Of a stretch of DNA of 64,000 nucleotides, positions 23,766-32,146 are shown piece by piece. The stretch lies in assembly GCA_030583925.1 (NCBI GenBank), contig CP129482.1, positions 3,906,693-3,970,692 of the forward strand, read 5' to 3'. How positions within the stretch are numbered: the stretch's first letter is position 1; each line of letters begins with the position of its first letter. This DNA comes from Anaerolineales bacterium (GTDB taxonomy: Bacteria; Chloroflexota; Anaerolineae; Anaerolineales; Villigracilaceae). The notes beneath the pieces are model-generated. The model saw nothing but the letters and a program-made list of their open reading frames with translations, made no database searches and was not told the origin of the DNA. The position numbers and the translations under genes are program-made.

Positions 23766-24392
23766 ATGGCGAGCAATTTACTAATTACCAATAACCAGTT
23801 ATCGGCTTTAGCCGACGAGCTCCTCTCCGCAGGCTGTATCAAGTTCGGCGAGTTCACCCTCAAGTCGGGACTGACGAGTCCCATTTACATTGACTTGCGC
23901 CGAATCATCACCCATCCCAAACTGCTCGCGGAGGTTGCGCAGGCTTATTTGCCAATCCTCTCAATGCTCCAGTTCTCTCGAATTGCAGGCTTGCCTTATG
24001 CGGCGATTCCGATTGCCACGGCCATTTCTCTTGCAGGGAACTATCCCATGATCTACCCGCGCAAGGAAGCGAAAACCTACGGCACGAAAGCCGAGATCGA
24101 AGGCGAATACCACGCGGGCGAGACGGTCGTCGTCATTGACGATCTCGCCACTACTGGCGGAAGTAAATTCGAAGCCATCGAAAAATTGACAGAGGCAGGC
24201 TTGGTCGTGAAGGATGTCGTTGTGCTGATTGACCGTCAATCGGGCGCGCAAGAGTCGCTGGCGCAGGCGGGTTACTCCATGCACGCGGCGCTGACGATCG
24301 GTCAGTTGTTGGATTATTGGGAAGGAAATGGGAAGGTGGAGAGGAGTAAAATTGAGGAAACGAGGAAGTTTTTGGAGCAAAGCAATAAGTAG
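23766..24392 (+). CDS. pyrE: Orotate phosphoribosyltransferase
   Basis: Adds phosphoribose from PRPP to orotate, fifth step of UMP synthesis. The PRPP-binding motif VVVIDDLATTGGSK lies near residues 120-133, preceded by YPRKEAKTYGTKAEIEG, the flexible catalytic loop, and FGEFTLKSGLTSPIYIDLR at the N-terminus. 208 residues is typical. AGGA lies 6 nt before the ATG. Confidence 0.96.
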   Translation: MASNLLITNNQLSALADELLSAGCIKFGEFTLKSGLTSPIYIDLRRIITHPKLLAEVAQAYLPILSMLQFSRIAGLPYAAIPIATAISLAGNYPMIYPRKEAKTYGTKAEIEGEYHAGETVVVIDDLATTGGSKFEAIEKLTEAGLVVKDVVVLIDRQSGAQESLAQAGYSMHAALTIGQLLDYWEGNGKVERSKIEETRKFLEQSNK

Positions 24393-24463
24393 AGAAAGAT
24401 TTCTTGTCGCATTGAGGAAATGTATTACATTTCAAAATTGCCCCATTTTATGAGGAGTCGAAC

Positions 24464-24724
24464 ATGAATGACACAGTGTTGCCAGATAACTATGGGCTTG
24501 ATGATTGGAAGTCATGGACACCAGATGTAGTGTTACGTGCATTAATACCTGAATTGAAACGCCCTGTAAATACAATCAAAGGTTATGCTCAAATACTTTC
24601 TTCCGAATCGTCCGAAGAATTACATGTGAAAGCAACGACTGGAATTTTGAATTCAGTCGAACACCTCGAAATTGTAATAAAAGACGTAATTTCATATCTC
24701 GATGATTATCAAGCAAAGGCTTGA
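24464..24724 (+). CDS. Small stand-alone HisKA-like helical protein lacking the phospho-acceptor histidine
   Basis: 86 residues. ALIPELKRPVNTIKGYAQILSSES closely follows the histidine kinase dimerisation helix (normally HELRTPLNSIKGY...), but the His position is Pro and there is no ATPase domain. The second helix (TTGILNSVEHLEIVIKDVISYLDDY) completes the hairpin. It may dimerise with, and modulate, a real kinase, or may be a relic. GAGGAG precedes the ATG. Confidence 0.6.
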   Translation: MNDTVLPDNYGLDDWKSWTPDVVLRALIPELKRPVNTIKGYAQILSSESSEELHVKATTGILNSVEHLEIVIKDVISYLDDYQAKA

Positions 24725-24766
24725 GAATATAATCCTCATGTAGCTGAATTGTAAAGAGGAGTACCC

Positions 24767-25225
24767 ATGCCCAAAAAACACACCTTCAAAGCGACCATCC
24801 TTGACGCGGGCGGAGGCGGGGCGTTCGTAGAAGTTCCGTTCGATGTTGAGGCGGTGTTTGGGGCGAAGCGTCCCAAGGTCAAGGCAATGATCGAGGGAGT
24901 TCCCTATCGCGGCATTTTGTCGCGGATGGGTGGACCAAATCACATCTTAGTCATCCTCAAAGATATTCGCGCGAAGATTGGCAAGTCTTTTGGCGATGAA
25001 GTGAAGATCACCGTCGAGTTGGACACCGAGCCGCGCGTGGTCGAAGTTCCCAAGGATTTGATAAAAGAGTTGAAGAAACACAAGGAAGCTAAAGCCTTCT
25101 TTGACAAACTCTCTTACACTCATCAACGGGAATATGTGATGTGGATCAACGAAGCGAAGAAGGAGGAGACGCGTGCACGACGGATCGCCCAAACCGTAGA
25201 GCATTTGAAGCCGAAGCGTACCTGA
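24767..25225 (+). CDS. YdeI/OmdA-family protein with DUF1905 domain
   Basis: 152 residues. The N-terminal DUF1905 domain (HTFKATILDAGGGGAFVEVPFDVEAVFG...VPYRGIL) is followed by the bacteriocin-protection/OmdA segment (LSYTHQREYVMWINEAKKEETRARRI), whose helical motif is the family signature. Members are linked to stress or bacteriocin tolerance in some bacteria, but the biochemical role is unknown. AGAGGAG precedes the ATG. Confidence 0.85.
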   Translation: MPKKHTFKATILDAGGGGAFVEVPFDVEAVFGAKRPKVKAMIEGVPYRGILSRMGGPNHILVILKDIRAKIGKSFGDEVKITVELDTEPRVVEVPKDLIKELKKHKEAKAFFDKLSYTHQREYVMWINEAKKEETRARRIAQTVEHLKPKRT

Positions 25226-25359
25226 GTCGGCGGCGGGAAGCTCCAAAAAGGAGCGCCTAAAGATAGGATTTTGGCTGTATACTCAGAACGCCATCCGGCA
25301 ATGCATGAACGCCGGTGGAGGGGAAACCAAACGCGGATAGGGGCGGGAGGAATCGAGCT

Positions 25360-26385
25360 GTGCGTTGTCGGACCTTATGGTTTCATCAGCACATCCTTGG
25401 CATCTGGCTGTGCGTATGGGTTCTTCTTACGGGATGCAATACGAATTCTGCGCCCCCACAGGTCGTACCGACTTGTAACGCTCCCGCAAATCAAGACGAC
25501 CCCTATGACTCTCATTCACTGACTTCCGTATCGAGCATCTATGCCGAGTATCGCGACGGCTATTACAGTGGCGATTCGCGGTATCGTGATAGCATAAAAC
25601 AGAAAGCGTTTATGTTGTTGGGAAAGTACACCGAACGTTGGTCGGATTTTGAGGATTTTTCTGCAGACGGCTTGCAGGTGATCCGCGTTACTGTAACATA
25701 CATTCACCCGTCGTTGATTCATCATATTGTTCTCAACAACACAATCTCAAATAACCTCTATATTGAAGTTTCCGAATTCGAGCGCGAACTAGGAATGGTC
25801 ATGAATCGATTGGGAGGCTACAACGAACTGTTGTTCTGGATAACCATTACAGCAACGACCTATAACCGACCGACGTCTAGCGAAGCGTACCTGACGATAA
25901 CGCTTCCCATCTGGGACATGGACTTGGTCAATTCCAGCGGCGCGCACATTTCACCCCTGCACGTTGACCCTGTTTTGGGAGATCAAGTTATGGTCGTACG
26001 CGAGCCGGTATTTGGTTTCGTGAGTTTCCCCATGTCTGTTGCTAACTCAGGCTCCTGTCTATCGGTTATGGACTCTTTGACAACTACCATGGGGCTAGAG
26101 ATTTCCAATATAAAAGTCGGTGAAAAACTGTTTTCTGAAACCTATTGGAGCGTTCCGTATCGCTCTTCTGTGTTTGGCGATCTGAATTTGCCTGTGTTAT
26201 CCGTAAACCCGCCAGCCCATAGTTACGAAGCCAACTACGATTGGGGCAGAGTCGGCCGGTTGCAAATGCCTCCCGCCCCGAATGGATTATCCGACCCCAG
26301 CGCCGATCCTGCGAGCTGGAAAAGATACTGGGAAGACATGGGAAGATATCTTTGGTACCAACTTCTTCCAGAAAACGAACCTTGA
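25360..26385 (+). CDS. Hypothetical lipoprotein
   Basis: 341 residues. A signal of the lipoprotein type (RTLWFHQHILGIWLCVWVLLTGC) ends in lipobox LLTGC. The mature part has no family I recognise; it is rich in aromatic and beta-forming segments (LVVREPVFGFVSFPMSV, LNLPVLSVNPPAHSYEANYDW). The GTG at 25360 is preferred because GGAGG lies 9 nt upstream and it places the signal peptide at the N-terminus; an in-frame GTG also exists at 25315. It runs into the DinB gene with 8 nt between. Confidence 0.6.
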   Translation: MRCRTLWFHQHILGIWLCVWVLLTGCNTNSAPPQVVPTCNAPANQDDPYDSHSLTSVSSIYAEYRDGYYSGDSRYRDSIKQKAFMLLGKYTERWSDFEDFSADGLQVIRVTVTYIHPSLIHHIVLNNTISNNLYIEVSEFERELGMVMNRLGGYNELLFWITITATTYNRPTSSEAYLTITLPIWDMDLVNSSGAHISPLHVDPVLGDQVMVVREPVFGFVSFPMSVANSGSCLSVMDSLTTTMGLEISNIKVGEKLFSETYWSVPYRSSVFGDLNLPVLSVNPPAHSYEANYDWGRVGRLQMPPAPNGLSDPSADPASWKRYWEDMGRYLWYQLLPENEP

Positions 26386-26393
26386 GGAGAACT

Positions 26394-26903
26394 ATGAACC
26401 TGAAAAACTATCTGGTTGAACTCTACGATTACAACTACTGGGCGAACAAACGCTATCTGGCTGTCGCTGAAACACTGAGCGATGACCATCTCTTCCACAA
26501 GCACGGACATTCGTGGGACACCATCCATGCGATTCTTGTGCACATGATGAGCTCGGAGCGGATGTGGCGTCAGCGTTGGCGCGACGAAAAAGGCGAGTTC
26601 CTCGACCCGAAGGATTTTCCGACGGTCGCTTCGATCAAAGAATATTGGGCGGAGGTGGAGAAGAACGTGCGCGGATACGTCGCCGAACAGACCGATACCA
26701 GTCTGTGGCGCGACGTGACGTACACCAACCCCAAAGGCGAGACGTTCACGCTTCCACTTTGGCAGATGATGGTCCAGCCGCCGAATCACAACACGCATCA
26801 CCGCGGCGAATTGGCGGCGATGTTCGCTTTGATGAATATTCCGCATCCCGAAGAGGAGCTCGTGCAGTATTTTCTGGATAAGAGCGGGCAGAAAAGATTC
26901 TAA
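26394..26903 (+). CDS. DinB-family four-helix metal-dependent protein
   Basis: 169 residues. DinB/YfiT bundle: YDYNYWANKRYLAVAE in helix 1, the metal-ligand His in ILVHMMSSERMW, and the HNTHHRGELAAMF motif in helix 3 with two further ligands. Members are thiol-dependent S-transferases or other metal enzymes; the substrate cannot be inferred. GAGGAG precedes ATG 26394; a longer frame to 26241 overlaps the lipoprotein gene. Confidence 0.88.
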   Translation: MNLKNYLVELYDYNYWANKRYLAVAETLSDDHLFHKHGHSWDTIHAILVHMMSSERMWRQRWRDEKGEFLDPKDFPTVASIKEYWAEVEKNVRGYVAEQTDTSLWRDVTYTNPKGETFTLPLWQMMVQPPNHNTHHRGELAAMFALMNIPHPEEELVQYFLDKSGQKRF

Positions 26904-26956
26904 ACACTAAGGCTTGCATTGAGCCTGTCGAAATGACACAAAGGGCACAAAGAAAA

Positions 26957-28000
26957 ATGTACTCATTGTTCCGCCCTCTTCTTTTTGCCCTTGACCCTGA
27001 AACTTCGCATCAACTCACGCTTCAACTATTGCGTGTTGCAGGGGACTTTCCACTTTCCAACTTTCTACTCAGCCAACTCTACAAAATAGAATCAAAACCC
27101 GTCCACGCGTTCGGGTTAAAGTTCAAGAATCCAATCGGTCTCGCGGCGGGATACGACAAAGACGGCGTCGCCGTTCGCGGACTCGCCGCGCTGGGATTCG
27201 GTCACATCGAAGTGGGGACGGTCACGCCGCAGGCTCAGGCTGGGAATCCGCGTCCGCGCGTGTTTCGGCTGGTGGAGGATGAGGCGGTGATCAATCGGAT
27301 GGGGTTTCCCTCGAAGGGAATGGAATATGTTTCGAGGAGATTGCTTCGCCTTGATCTCGATACGGCGAAGAGCACGCCTACTCGACCAGCGGCTCGCAAT
27401 GACATAATCTTGGGTATTAATCTCGGGAAGAACAAAGATACACCACTGGAAGAAGCCGCGCAGGATTACATCAAGTTGATGAAGGTCTTCGCTCCCTTGG
27501 CGGATTATTTGACGATCAATATTTCGTCGCCGAATACGGTGGGGTTGCGGAGGTTGCAGGGACGGGAGATGTTGGAGGGATTGTTGGGTGAGATTGCAAA
27601 TGCGCGTGTAGGGGCGGAGCATGCTCCGCCCCTACTTGTTAAAATTTCCCCGGATATGAGTGAGGAGGAATTGGACGATGCCGTCGGCGTGATTCTCGAT
27701 AAAAAGATGGACGGCATTATCTCGGCGAATACAACTATCTCGCGAGAAGGAATTTGGTCAAACTTGAAGGGCGAAAACGGCGGACTAAGTGGGAGTCCGC
27801 TCAAAGGTCGGAGTGAAGCGGTTTTACGTCAGGTGGTGAAGCGCGTGGAGGGGAAAGTCCCGATTGTGAGTGTGGGCGGAATTGCGAGTCCCGAGGAGGC
27901 AAAGAAAAGACTCGCTCTGGGGGCGAGTCTTGTTCAGGTGTATACGGGGTTGATCTATCGCGGACCCGGGTTAGTGAAACAGATTTTGAAAAATTTGTGA
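26957..28000 (+). CDS. pyrD: Quinone-dependent dihydroorotate dehydrogenase with two in-frame repeat insertions
   Basis: Class 2 enzyme oxidising dihydroorotate to orotate at the membrane with FMN and quinone. Motifs: N-terminal membrane helices (LFRPLLFALDPETSHQLTL), GLAAGYDKDG, RMGFPSKGM, GINLGKNKDT, INISSPNT with catalytic Ser, and VGGIASPEEA near the FMN phosphate. Two repeats are read through: about residues 126-149 from a family A half element with a nested F element, and about 218-226 (VGAEHAPPL) from a perfect 28-bp palindrome. Neither touches a catalytic motif. The stop is 1 nt from the convergent kinase stop. ATG 26957 is chosen over 26933. Confidence 0.95.
   Translation: MYSLFRPLLFALDPETSHQLTLQLLRVAGDFPLSNFLLSQLYKIESKPVHAFGLKFKNPIGLAAGYDKDGVAVRGLAALGFGHIEVGTVTPQAQAGNPRPRVFRLVEDEAVINRMGFPSKGMEYVSRRLLRLDLDTAKSTPTRPAARNDIILGINLGKNKDTPLEEAAQDYIKLMKVFAPLADYLTINISSPNTVGLRRLQGREMLEGLLGEIANARVGAEHAPPLLVKISPDMSEEELDDAVGVILDKKMDGIISANTTISREGIWSNLKGENGGLSGSPLKGRSEAVLRQVVKRVEGKVPIVSVGGIASPEEAKKRLALGASLVQVYTGLIYRGPGLVKQILKNL
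27333..27404. repeat. Family A half element with nested family F element, inside pyrD
   Basis: Runs CGAGGAGATTGCTTCG ... CTCGCAATGACA; the middle (27351-27391, CTCGATACGG...CTACTCGACCAGCGG) is a family F sequence. Confidence 0.75.
27608..27635. repeat. Family D perfect 28-bp palindrome inside pyrD
   Basis: GTAGGGGCGGAGCA / TGCTCCGCCCCTAC with no loop. A sister element lies intergenically before rlmB (55870-55898). Confidence 0.9.
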
Positions 28001-28001
28001 A

Positions 28002-30059
28002 TCACTGTTGATGTGGACGGAAGACCGGCAGAGGCGCGTCGTTGCGGCGTGTGAAAAAACCGTCGGGCAATGGCACGGGTTCGAGCGCGCCCTCGGTGGT
28101 GAGCGAACCGGTGGGGATGTAATACAACACGATGGGGCTTGCCGTGCCGAGGTTGATATCTTGAAATGCGAAAATGAGGTAGGTGCCGTCGGGGCTGAAC
28201 GCCGCGTCGCGGTAACAGCATTTGCCTTCCACCGGCGCGACGGTCTCGGCTTTGTGTGTGAAGGTGTTGTACAACACGAGGTTGCCGAAGCCGTCGTTGC
28301 GGATGTTGCTGTTCAATGCAAAGAGCGTGTCGCCGTCCCAATTCCAGGTGACGATCTCGAGCGGGAACTCGAAGCGCGCCGCGGGGAATTCATCCTGCCG
28401 AATCGGTTCGGAGGCTTGGCAGAGGTGGATGTCGAGAATGCGAATCGTATCTGCCACGTTTGCGCCGGAGGGAGCGGAAAATTCAATAGCGAGTTTTTCT
28501 CCATCTTTCGACCACCATACATTTTTCACGCCGATATTGTTGTAAAAGAGACAACCGTTCATCGCGAGCAGGTCGGCTTTGGTGGTGTTGGCGGTGAACG
28601 CGCCGATATCGAATGGAACGATGTGCAGTTCACGGTTCACGCTGACCGCAACCTGCTGTCCATCTGGCGAGACGCGGAACGCGTCGAAATATTCGGCAGA
28701 GGCAAAACTGGTAAGAATCTCTTCACGCTGGTCGGTGATGTTCACAGTTTTTACCGTCTTACCGGTCACGTATAAAATGGTGTTGCCGTCCGGCAGCCAT
28801 TCGACGTTGCTCTTCGCGCGCGCGTCGTTGGTCACCGAACGCAGGTCGCTACCGTCAACGTTCATGATCCAGATGTCGTTGTTGCGTAGGAAGGCAACTT
28901 TATCCGCGCCGCCGATCAATGGGATTTGCGGAGCAAGAGTTTCCGTCGGCGGGATCAAAGTGGGCGTTTCAGTTGCAGGCGCGGACGTGGTTGTGGATTC
29001 GAGCGTCGGCGCGGATGTGACGGTGGCTGTGGATGCCGGCGCGGCTGTGTCAGTCGCTTCACTTGCGACGGGGAGGCTGTTCCGGTTTGAGAGAAAGAGT
29101 CCCGCCGCCGCGACGCCGAGGATGCCAAGCGCGATGAACGCAATGGTTGTAGGCGAAAGTTTTTTCTTCCCGTCAGTGGGCTTTTGCTTGACCGCTGTCC
29201 GCAATGCAGTGAGGGTTTGGGTCTTTTTCTCAGGACCAAAATCCCCGGCGATCTCTTTGAGGGTTTGAACCATCTCGACCGCAGTATTGAAGCGGTCATT
29301 CCTGTCTTTTGCCATCGCCTTCTGGATGATCAGATCCATATCCGGGGGCAAGTTCGGGTTGAAGGTCAAAATGCGCGGCACTGGGTCGGTGACGTGTTTG
29401 ATGGCAACTGCCATCGGCGTATCGGCTTCGTAGGGCTGTTTGCCGGTCAGCATTTCAAAGAGGATGATGCCGAGCGCGTATATATCGGCGCGTCCGTCCA
29501 CGCTGTCGCCGGTGGCTTGTTCGGGCGCCATATACGCGGGCGTGCCGATGATGCCGCTGCCGGTCATCGTGCCTGTGCCTTGGCTTATCTTTGCAATGCC
29601 GAAATCGGAAATATACGGCGTGCCTCGGCTGTCGAACAAAATATTGCTGGGTTTGAGGTCGCGATGGATGAAACCTCTGGAGTGCGCTTCATCTAGCCCC
29701 GGCGCGATCTGCTCGAGGATGCGCGCCGCCTCCGCCACGCTCATAATCCCTTTTTTGATGCGCTCGGAGAGCGAACCGCCGTTCATGTATTTCATCACGA
29801 AGTAGGGCAGTTTTGTGTCTTCGGTTTCGCCCACGTCGTAAACTGGCACGATCGAAGGATGTTCGAGTTGCGCGATGATCTTCGCCTCACGCTGGAAGCG
29901 CGCTCTGAATTGCGGGTCGGCGTGGAGCAACTCCGGCGGCAGGATCTTGACCGCCACTTCGCGCTCGAAGCGTGAGTCATATCCCCGGTAGACGGTCGCC
30001 ATGCCGCCGCGTCCCAACTCAGACTTGATTTCATATATCCCGATCTTTTCTGGAAACAT
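28002..30059 (-). CDS. Transmembrane Ser/Thr protein kinase with TolB/WD40-like extracytoplasmic domain
   Basis: 685 residues. Kinase domain about 1-275: GRGGMATVYRG (ATP loop), VAVKILPPE (Lys), FIHRDLKPSNILFD (catalytic Asp), DFGIAK, and MAPEQATG. A membrane helix near 310-327 is followed by a Thr/Pro-rich linker and beta-propeller repeats (DKVAFLRNNDIWIMNVDGSDL, VEWLPDGNTILYV, FSPDGTYLIFAF). The outer propeller probably senses a ligand. The start is set at ATG 30059, because a TATACT box lies 6 nt before it. Convergent with pyrD. Substrates are unknown. Confidence 0.93.
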   Translation of the reverse strand: MFPEKIGIYEIKSELGRGGMATVYRGYDSRFEREVAVKILPPELLHADPQFRARFQREAKIIAQLEHPSIVPVYDVGETEDTKLPYFVMKYMNGGSLSERIKKGIMSVAEAARILEQIAPGLDEAHSRGFIHRDLKPSNILFDSRGTPYISDFGIAKISQGTGTMTGSGIIGTPAYMAPEQATGDSVDGRADIYALGIILFEMLTGKQPYEADTPMAVAIKHVTDPVPRILTFNPNLPPDMDLIIQKAMAKDRNDRFNTAVEMVQTLKEIAGDFGPEKKTQTLTALRTAVKQKPTDGKKKLSPTTIAFIALGILGVAAAGLFLSNRNSLPVASEATDTAAPASTATVTSAPTLESTTTSAPATETPTLIPPTETLAPQIPLIGGADKVAFLRNNDIWIMNVDGSDLRSVTNDARAKSNVEWLPDGNTILYVTGKTVKTVNITDQREEILTSFASAEYFDAFRVSPDGQQVAVSVNRELHIVPFDIGAFTANTTKADLLAMNGCLFYNNIGVKNVWWSKDGEKLAIEFSAPSGANVADTIRILDIHLCQASEPIRQDEFPAARFEFPLEIVTWNWDGDTLFALNSNIRNDGFGNLVLYNTFTHKAETVAPVEGKCCYRDAAFSPDGTYLIFAFQDINLGTASPIVLYYIPTGSLTTEGALEPVPLPDGFFTRRNDAPLPVFRPHQQ

Positions 30060-30065
30060 GGGTCT

Positions 30066-30071
30066 AGTATA
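30066..30071 (-). promoter_or_regulatory. -10 box of the Ser/Thr kinase (leaderless)
   Basis: TATACT ends 6 nt before the ATG at 30059. Confidence 0.5.
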
Positions 30072-30177
30072 CCTACCGGCAAGATTGCACGCAAGCGGTC
30101 TACTTGGCAATTTTGTTCAGGAGAAATTCCAACGGAAGTCTAATAGAATCGCAATCCGCGTCGAAAGTCTTTTATGG

Positions 30178-30183
30178 TATAGT
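30178..30183 (+). promoter_or_regulatory. Extended -10 box of the 120-residue hypothetical gene
   Basis: TGGTATAGT; the box ends 9 nt before the ATG at 30193, with no Shine-Dalgarno between. Confidence 0.45.
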
Positions 30184-30192
30184 GTCGCCACT

Positions 30193-30555
30193 ATGGACGA
30201 AAAGATAACTATCATCGAGGGTCCACCCCCCATTTTCGAGGCGGTGAACGACGGCTGGGCGTTAGGCTTGAACGAGCGCGCCCAGTTATCCGTCCCGGCG
30301 TTGACGCGTTTGCGAACGTTCAACGGTCCCGCGTTGGTCGAACGCTGTTACCGGGCATGGAACGCCAAAGCGCCCATCCATTTGCATTACCGCAACGATT
30401 CTGGCGTGGAACAGAGCGCGCCGATCTTCGCCGCCCGCAACGTGGAAACCTCGGACGGGCACGTGTTGCTCCTTTGGGTGCATCTCGACAGCGACAAAGT
30501 TGAATACGAGTTCGACCAAGGAGACGATGAAGCGGACGAGGACCCCTTCGAATAA
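30193..30555 (+). CDS. Hypothetical protein, 120 residues
   Basis: No family recognised. A cytoplasmic-looking sequence with GPPPIFEAVNDGWALGLNERAQL at the N-terminus, a beta-rich middle (IHLHYRNDSGVEQSAPIFAARNV, LLLWVHLDSDKVEYEF) and a strongly acidic tail (DQGDDEADEDPFE). The longer frame to 30001 is rejected because an extended -10 box sits at 30178 and its upstream part overlaps the kinase gene. Divergent from the kinase and followed by a terminator. Confidence 0.65.
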   Translation: MDEKITIIEGPPPIFEAVNDGWALGLNERAQLSVPALTRLRTFNGPALVERCYRAWNAKAPIHLHYRNDSGVEQSAPIFAARNVETSDGHVLLLWVHLDSDKVEYEFDQGDDEADEDPFE

Positions 30556-30565
30556 CCAAAACCGG

Positions 30566-30588
30566 ACCGGGCGGAAGCCCGGTCTGTT
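30566..30588 (+). terminator. Terminator after the 120-residue hypothetical gene
   Basis: ACCGGGC / GCCCGGT with loop GGAA, then a T-rich tail (CTGTTCTTTT). Confidence 0.75.
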
Positions 30589-30700
30589 CTTTTGAACATT
30601 GACGAGTATTTGAGTCTCGTGATAACCTTCAATCCTTCACGGAAACAAAGGCTGTGACATCCTCCAACGACTGTCCATTCAGCGTCTTCCACTCGAAAGC

Positions 30701-30730
30701 GGGCTCCCTTCCGGGATGCCCGTTTATATT
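30701..30730 (+). promoter_or_regulatory. Leader hairpin ahead of the glutamate dehydrogenase gene
   Basis: CGGGC(T)CCC-TTCC-GGG(AT)GCCCG hairpin ending about 30 nt before the start codon, followed by TTTATATTT. It may be an attenuator or simply structure in the leader. I recognise no known riboswitch. Confidence 0.35.
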
Positions 30731-30752
30731 TCCCTATCAGGAGTAGACAACC

Positions 30753-32051
30753 ATGTCCGAAAAAGTGAACGCCTTTCAGATCGCACAATCGCAATTTGAC
30801 CATGTGGCAGAATTGTTGAAACTCGAGCCCGGCGTGCGCGAAGTGTTGCGCTGGCCCCAACGTGAATATTCATTCCGCATTCCGGTCCGCATGGATAACG
30901 GCTCGCTTCAAGTCTTTCAAGGCTTTCGGGTACAACACAACGACGCGCGCGGTCCCAACAAAGGCGGCATTCGTTTCGCGGCAGACGAAACGCTGGATAC
31001 CGTCCGCGCTTTGGCGACCTGGATGACGTGGAAATGCGCCGTAGCGGATATCCCCCTCGGCGGCGGCAAAGGCGGCATCGTGGTAGACCCCTCCGCGCTG
31101 TCTGACCGTGAAAAAGAAGCGTTGTGCCGCGGCTGGGTGCGCGCCATGTGGAAGAACATCGGTCCGCGCAACGATGTGCCCGCTCCCGATGTCGGCACAA
31201 CCGCCCAAATGATGGGCTGGATGATGGACGAATATTCGCAATTGGTCGGTCAATATACGCCGGGCGTATTCACCGGCAAACCCGTCGGCGGGGGCGGCTC
31301 GCTTGGGCGCACAGAAGCCACAGGCTTCGGCGTCATCTATACCGTGCGCGAAGCCATGAAACATATCAACCTCAACCCGAAAGAATCCGTCGCCGCCATA
31401 CAAGGATTTGGCAACGTCGGGCAATACGCCGCCATCGGCTTTGTGGATAATTTGGGCGGCAAGGTCGCTTGCGTTTCCTGCTATGATCGTCACGATAAAA
31501 AAGCGTACACCTACAGCAAAAAAGGCGGAGTAGACCCTCACTTTTTGATTTCGATCGTCGATCAATACGGAACGGTAGACAAACAAAAAGCGTTGGACGC
31601 CGGATACGAAGCCTCCGACGGCGACAAATGGATCGAAGCGGATGCGAATGTGCTCATTCCCGCCGCGCTGGAAGGTCAGATTAACAAAGACAGCGTGAAG
31701 AAAATTTCCAAAGGCGTCAAGATCATCGCCGAAGCGGCGAACGGTCCCACCACGCCCGAAGCCGACGAAACGATCAAGCAAAATAACATCTTCGTCGTTC
31801 CAGATTTTCTGTGCAATGCCGGTGGCGTGACGGTCTCGTATTTCGAACAAGTGCAAAACGACATGAATTTTTACTGGTCGAAGGAAGAGGTCTTGCAACG
31901 CTTGGATCACCGCATGACCAACGCCTTCAACGCCGTCCACGAGCGGAGTAACAGCGAAAAAGCCTACATGCGCGACGCCGCCTACATGGTCGCGATCGAC
32001 AGCGTAGTCAAAGCCATGCGATTACGCGGCTGGCTCAATGGAGATTGGTAA
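30753..32051 (+). CDS. gdhA: Glutamate dehydrogenase
   Basis: Interconverts glutamate and 2-oxoglutarate plus ammonia. 432 residues, hexameric type. Substrate and catalytic motifs: GFRVQHNDARGPNKGGIRF, MTWKCAVADIPLGGGKGGI with catalytic Lys, APDVGTTAQMMGW; dinucleotide fold with IQGFGNVGQYAA; AAEANGPTTPEAD and DFLCNAGGVTVSYFE near the C-terminus. Shine-Dalgarno CAGGAG. A hairpin lies in its leader and a strong terminator follows, so it is monocistronic. Confidence 0.96.
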   Translation: MSEKVNAFQIAQSQFDHVAELLKLEPGVREVLRWPQREYSFRIPVRMDNGSLQVFQGFRVQHNDARGPNKGGIRFAADETLDTVRALATWMTWKCAVADIPLGGGKGGIVVDPSALSDREKEALCRGWVRAMWKNIGPRNDVPAPDVGTTAQMMGWMMDEYSQLVGQYTPGVFTGKPVGGGGSLGRTEATGFGVIYTVREAMKHINLNPKESVAAIQGFGNVGQYAAIGFVDNLGGKVACVSCYDRHDKKAYTYSKKGGVDPHFLISIVDQYGTVDKQKALDAGYEASDGDKWIEADANVLIPAALEGQINKDSVKKISKGVKIIAEAANGPTTPEADETIKQNNIFVVPDFLCNAGGVTVSYFEQVQNDMNFYWSKEEVLQRLDHRMTNAFNAVHERSNSEKAYMRDAAYMVAIDSVVKAMRLRGWLNGDW

Positions 32052-32067
32052 ACGCCAACGAACAGCA

Positions 32068-32100
32068 AGCCCTCGTCAATTGACGAGGGCTTTTTCTTTT
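32068..32100 (+). terminator. Strong terminator after gdhA
   Basis: Perfect 12-bp palindrome AGCCCTCGTCAA / TTGACGAGGGCT followed by TTTTCTTTT. Confidence 0.93.
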
Positions 32101-32114
32101 GGATGAAGAACCCG

Positions 32115-32145
32115 CTTCTTTCGCAACTTCGGTCTGCTTCGCCCT
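32115..32145. repeat. Diverged family K repeat after the cupin gene
   Basis: On the minus strand reads CAGACCGAAGTTGCGAAAGA, close to the 21-nt segment shared by the response regulator (7483) and the acetyltransferase-like gene (43677). Confidence 0.4.
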
Positions 32146-32146
32146 C

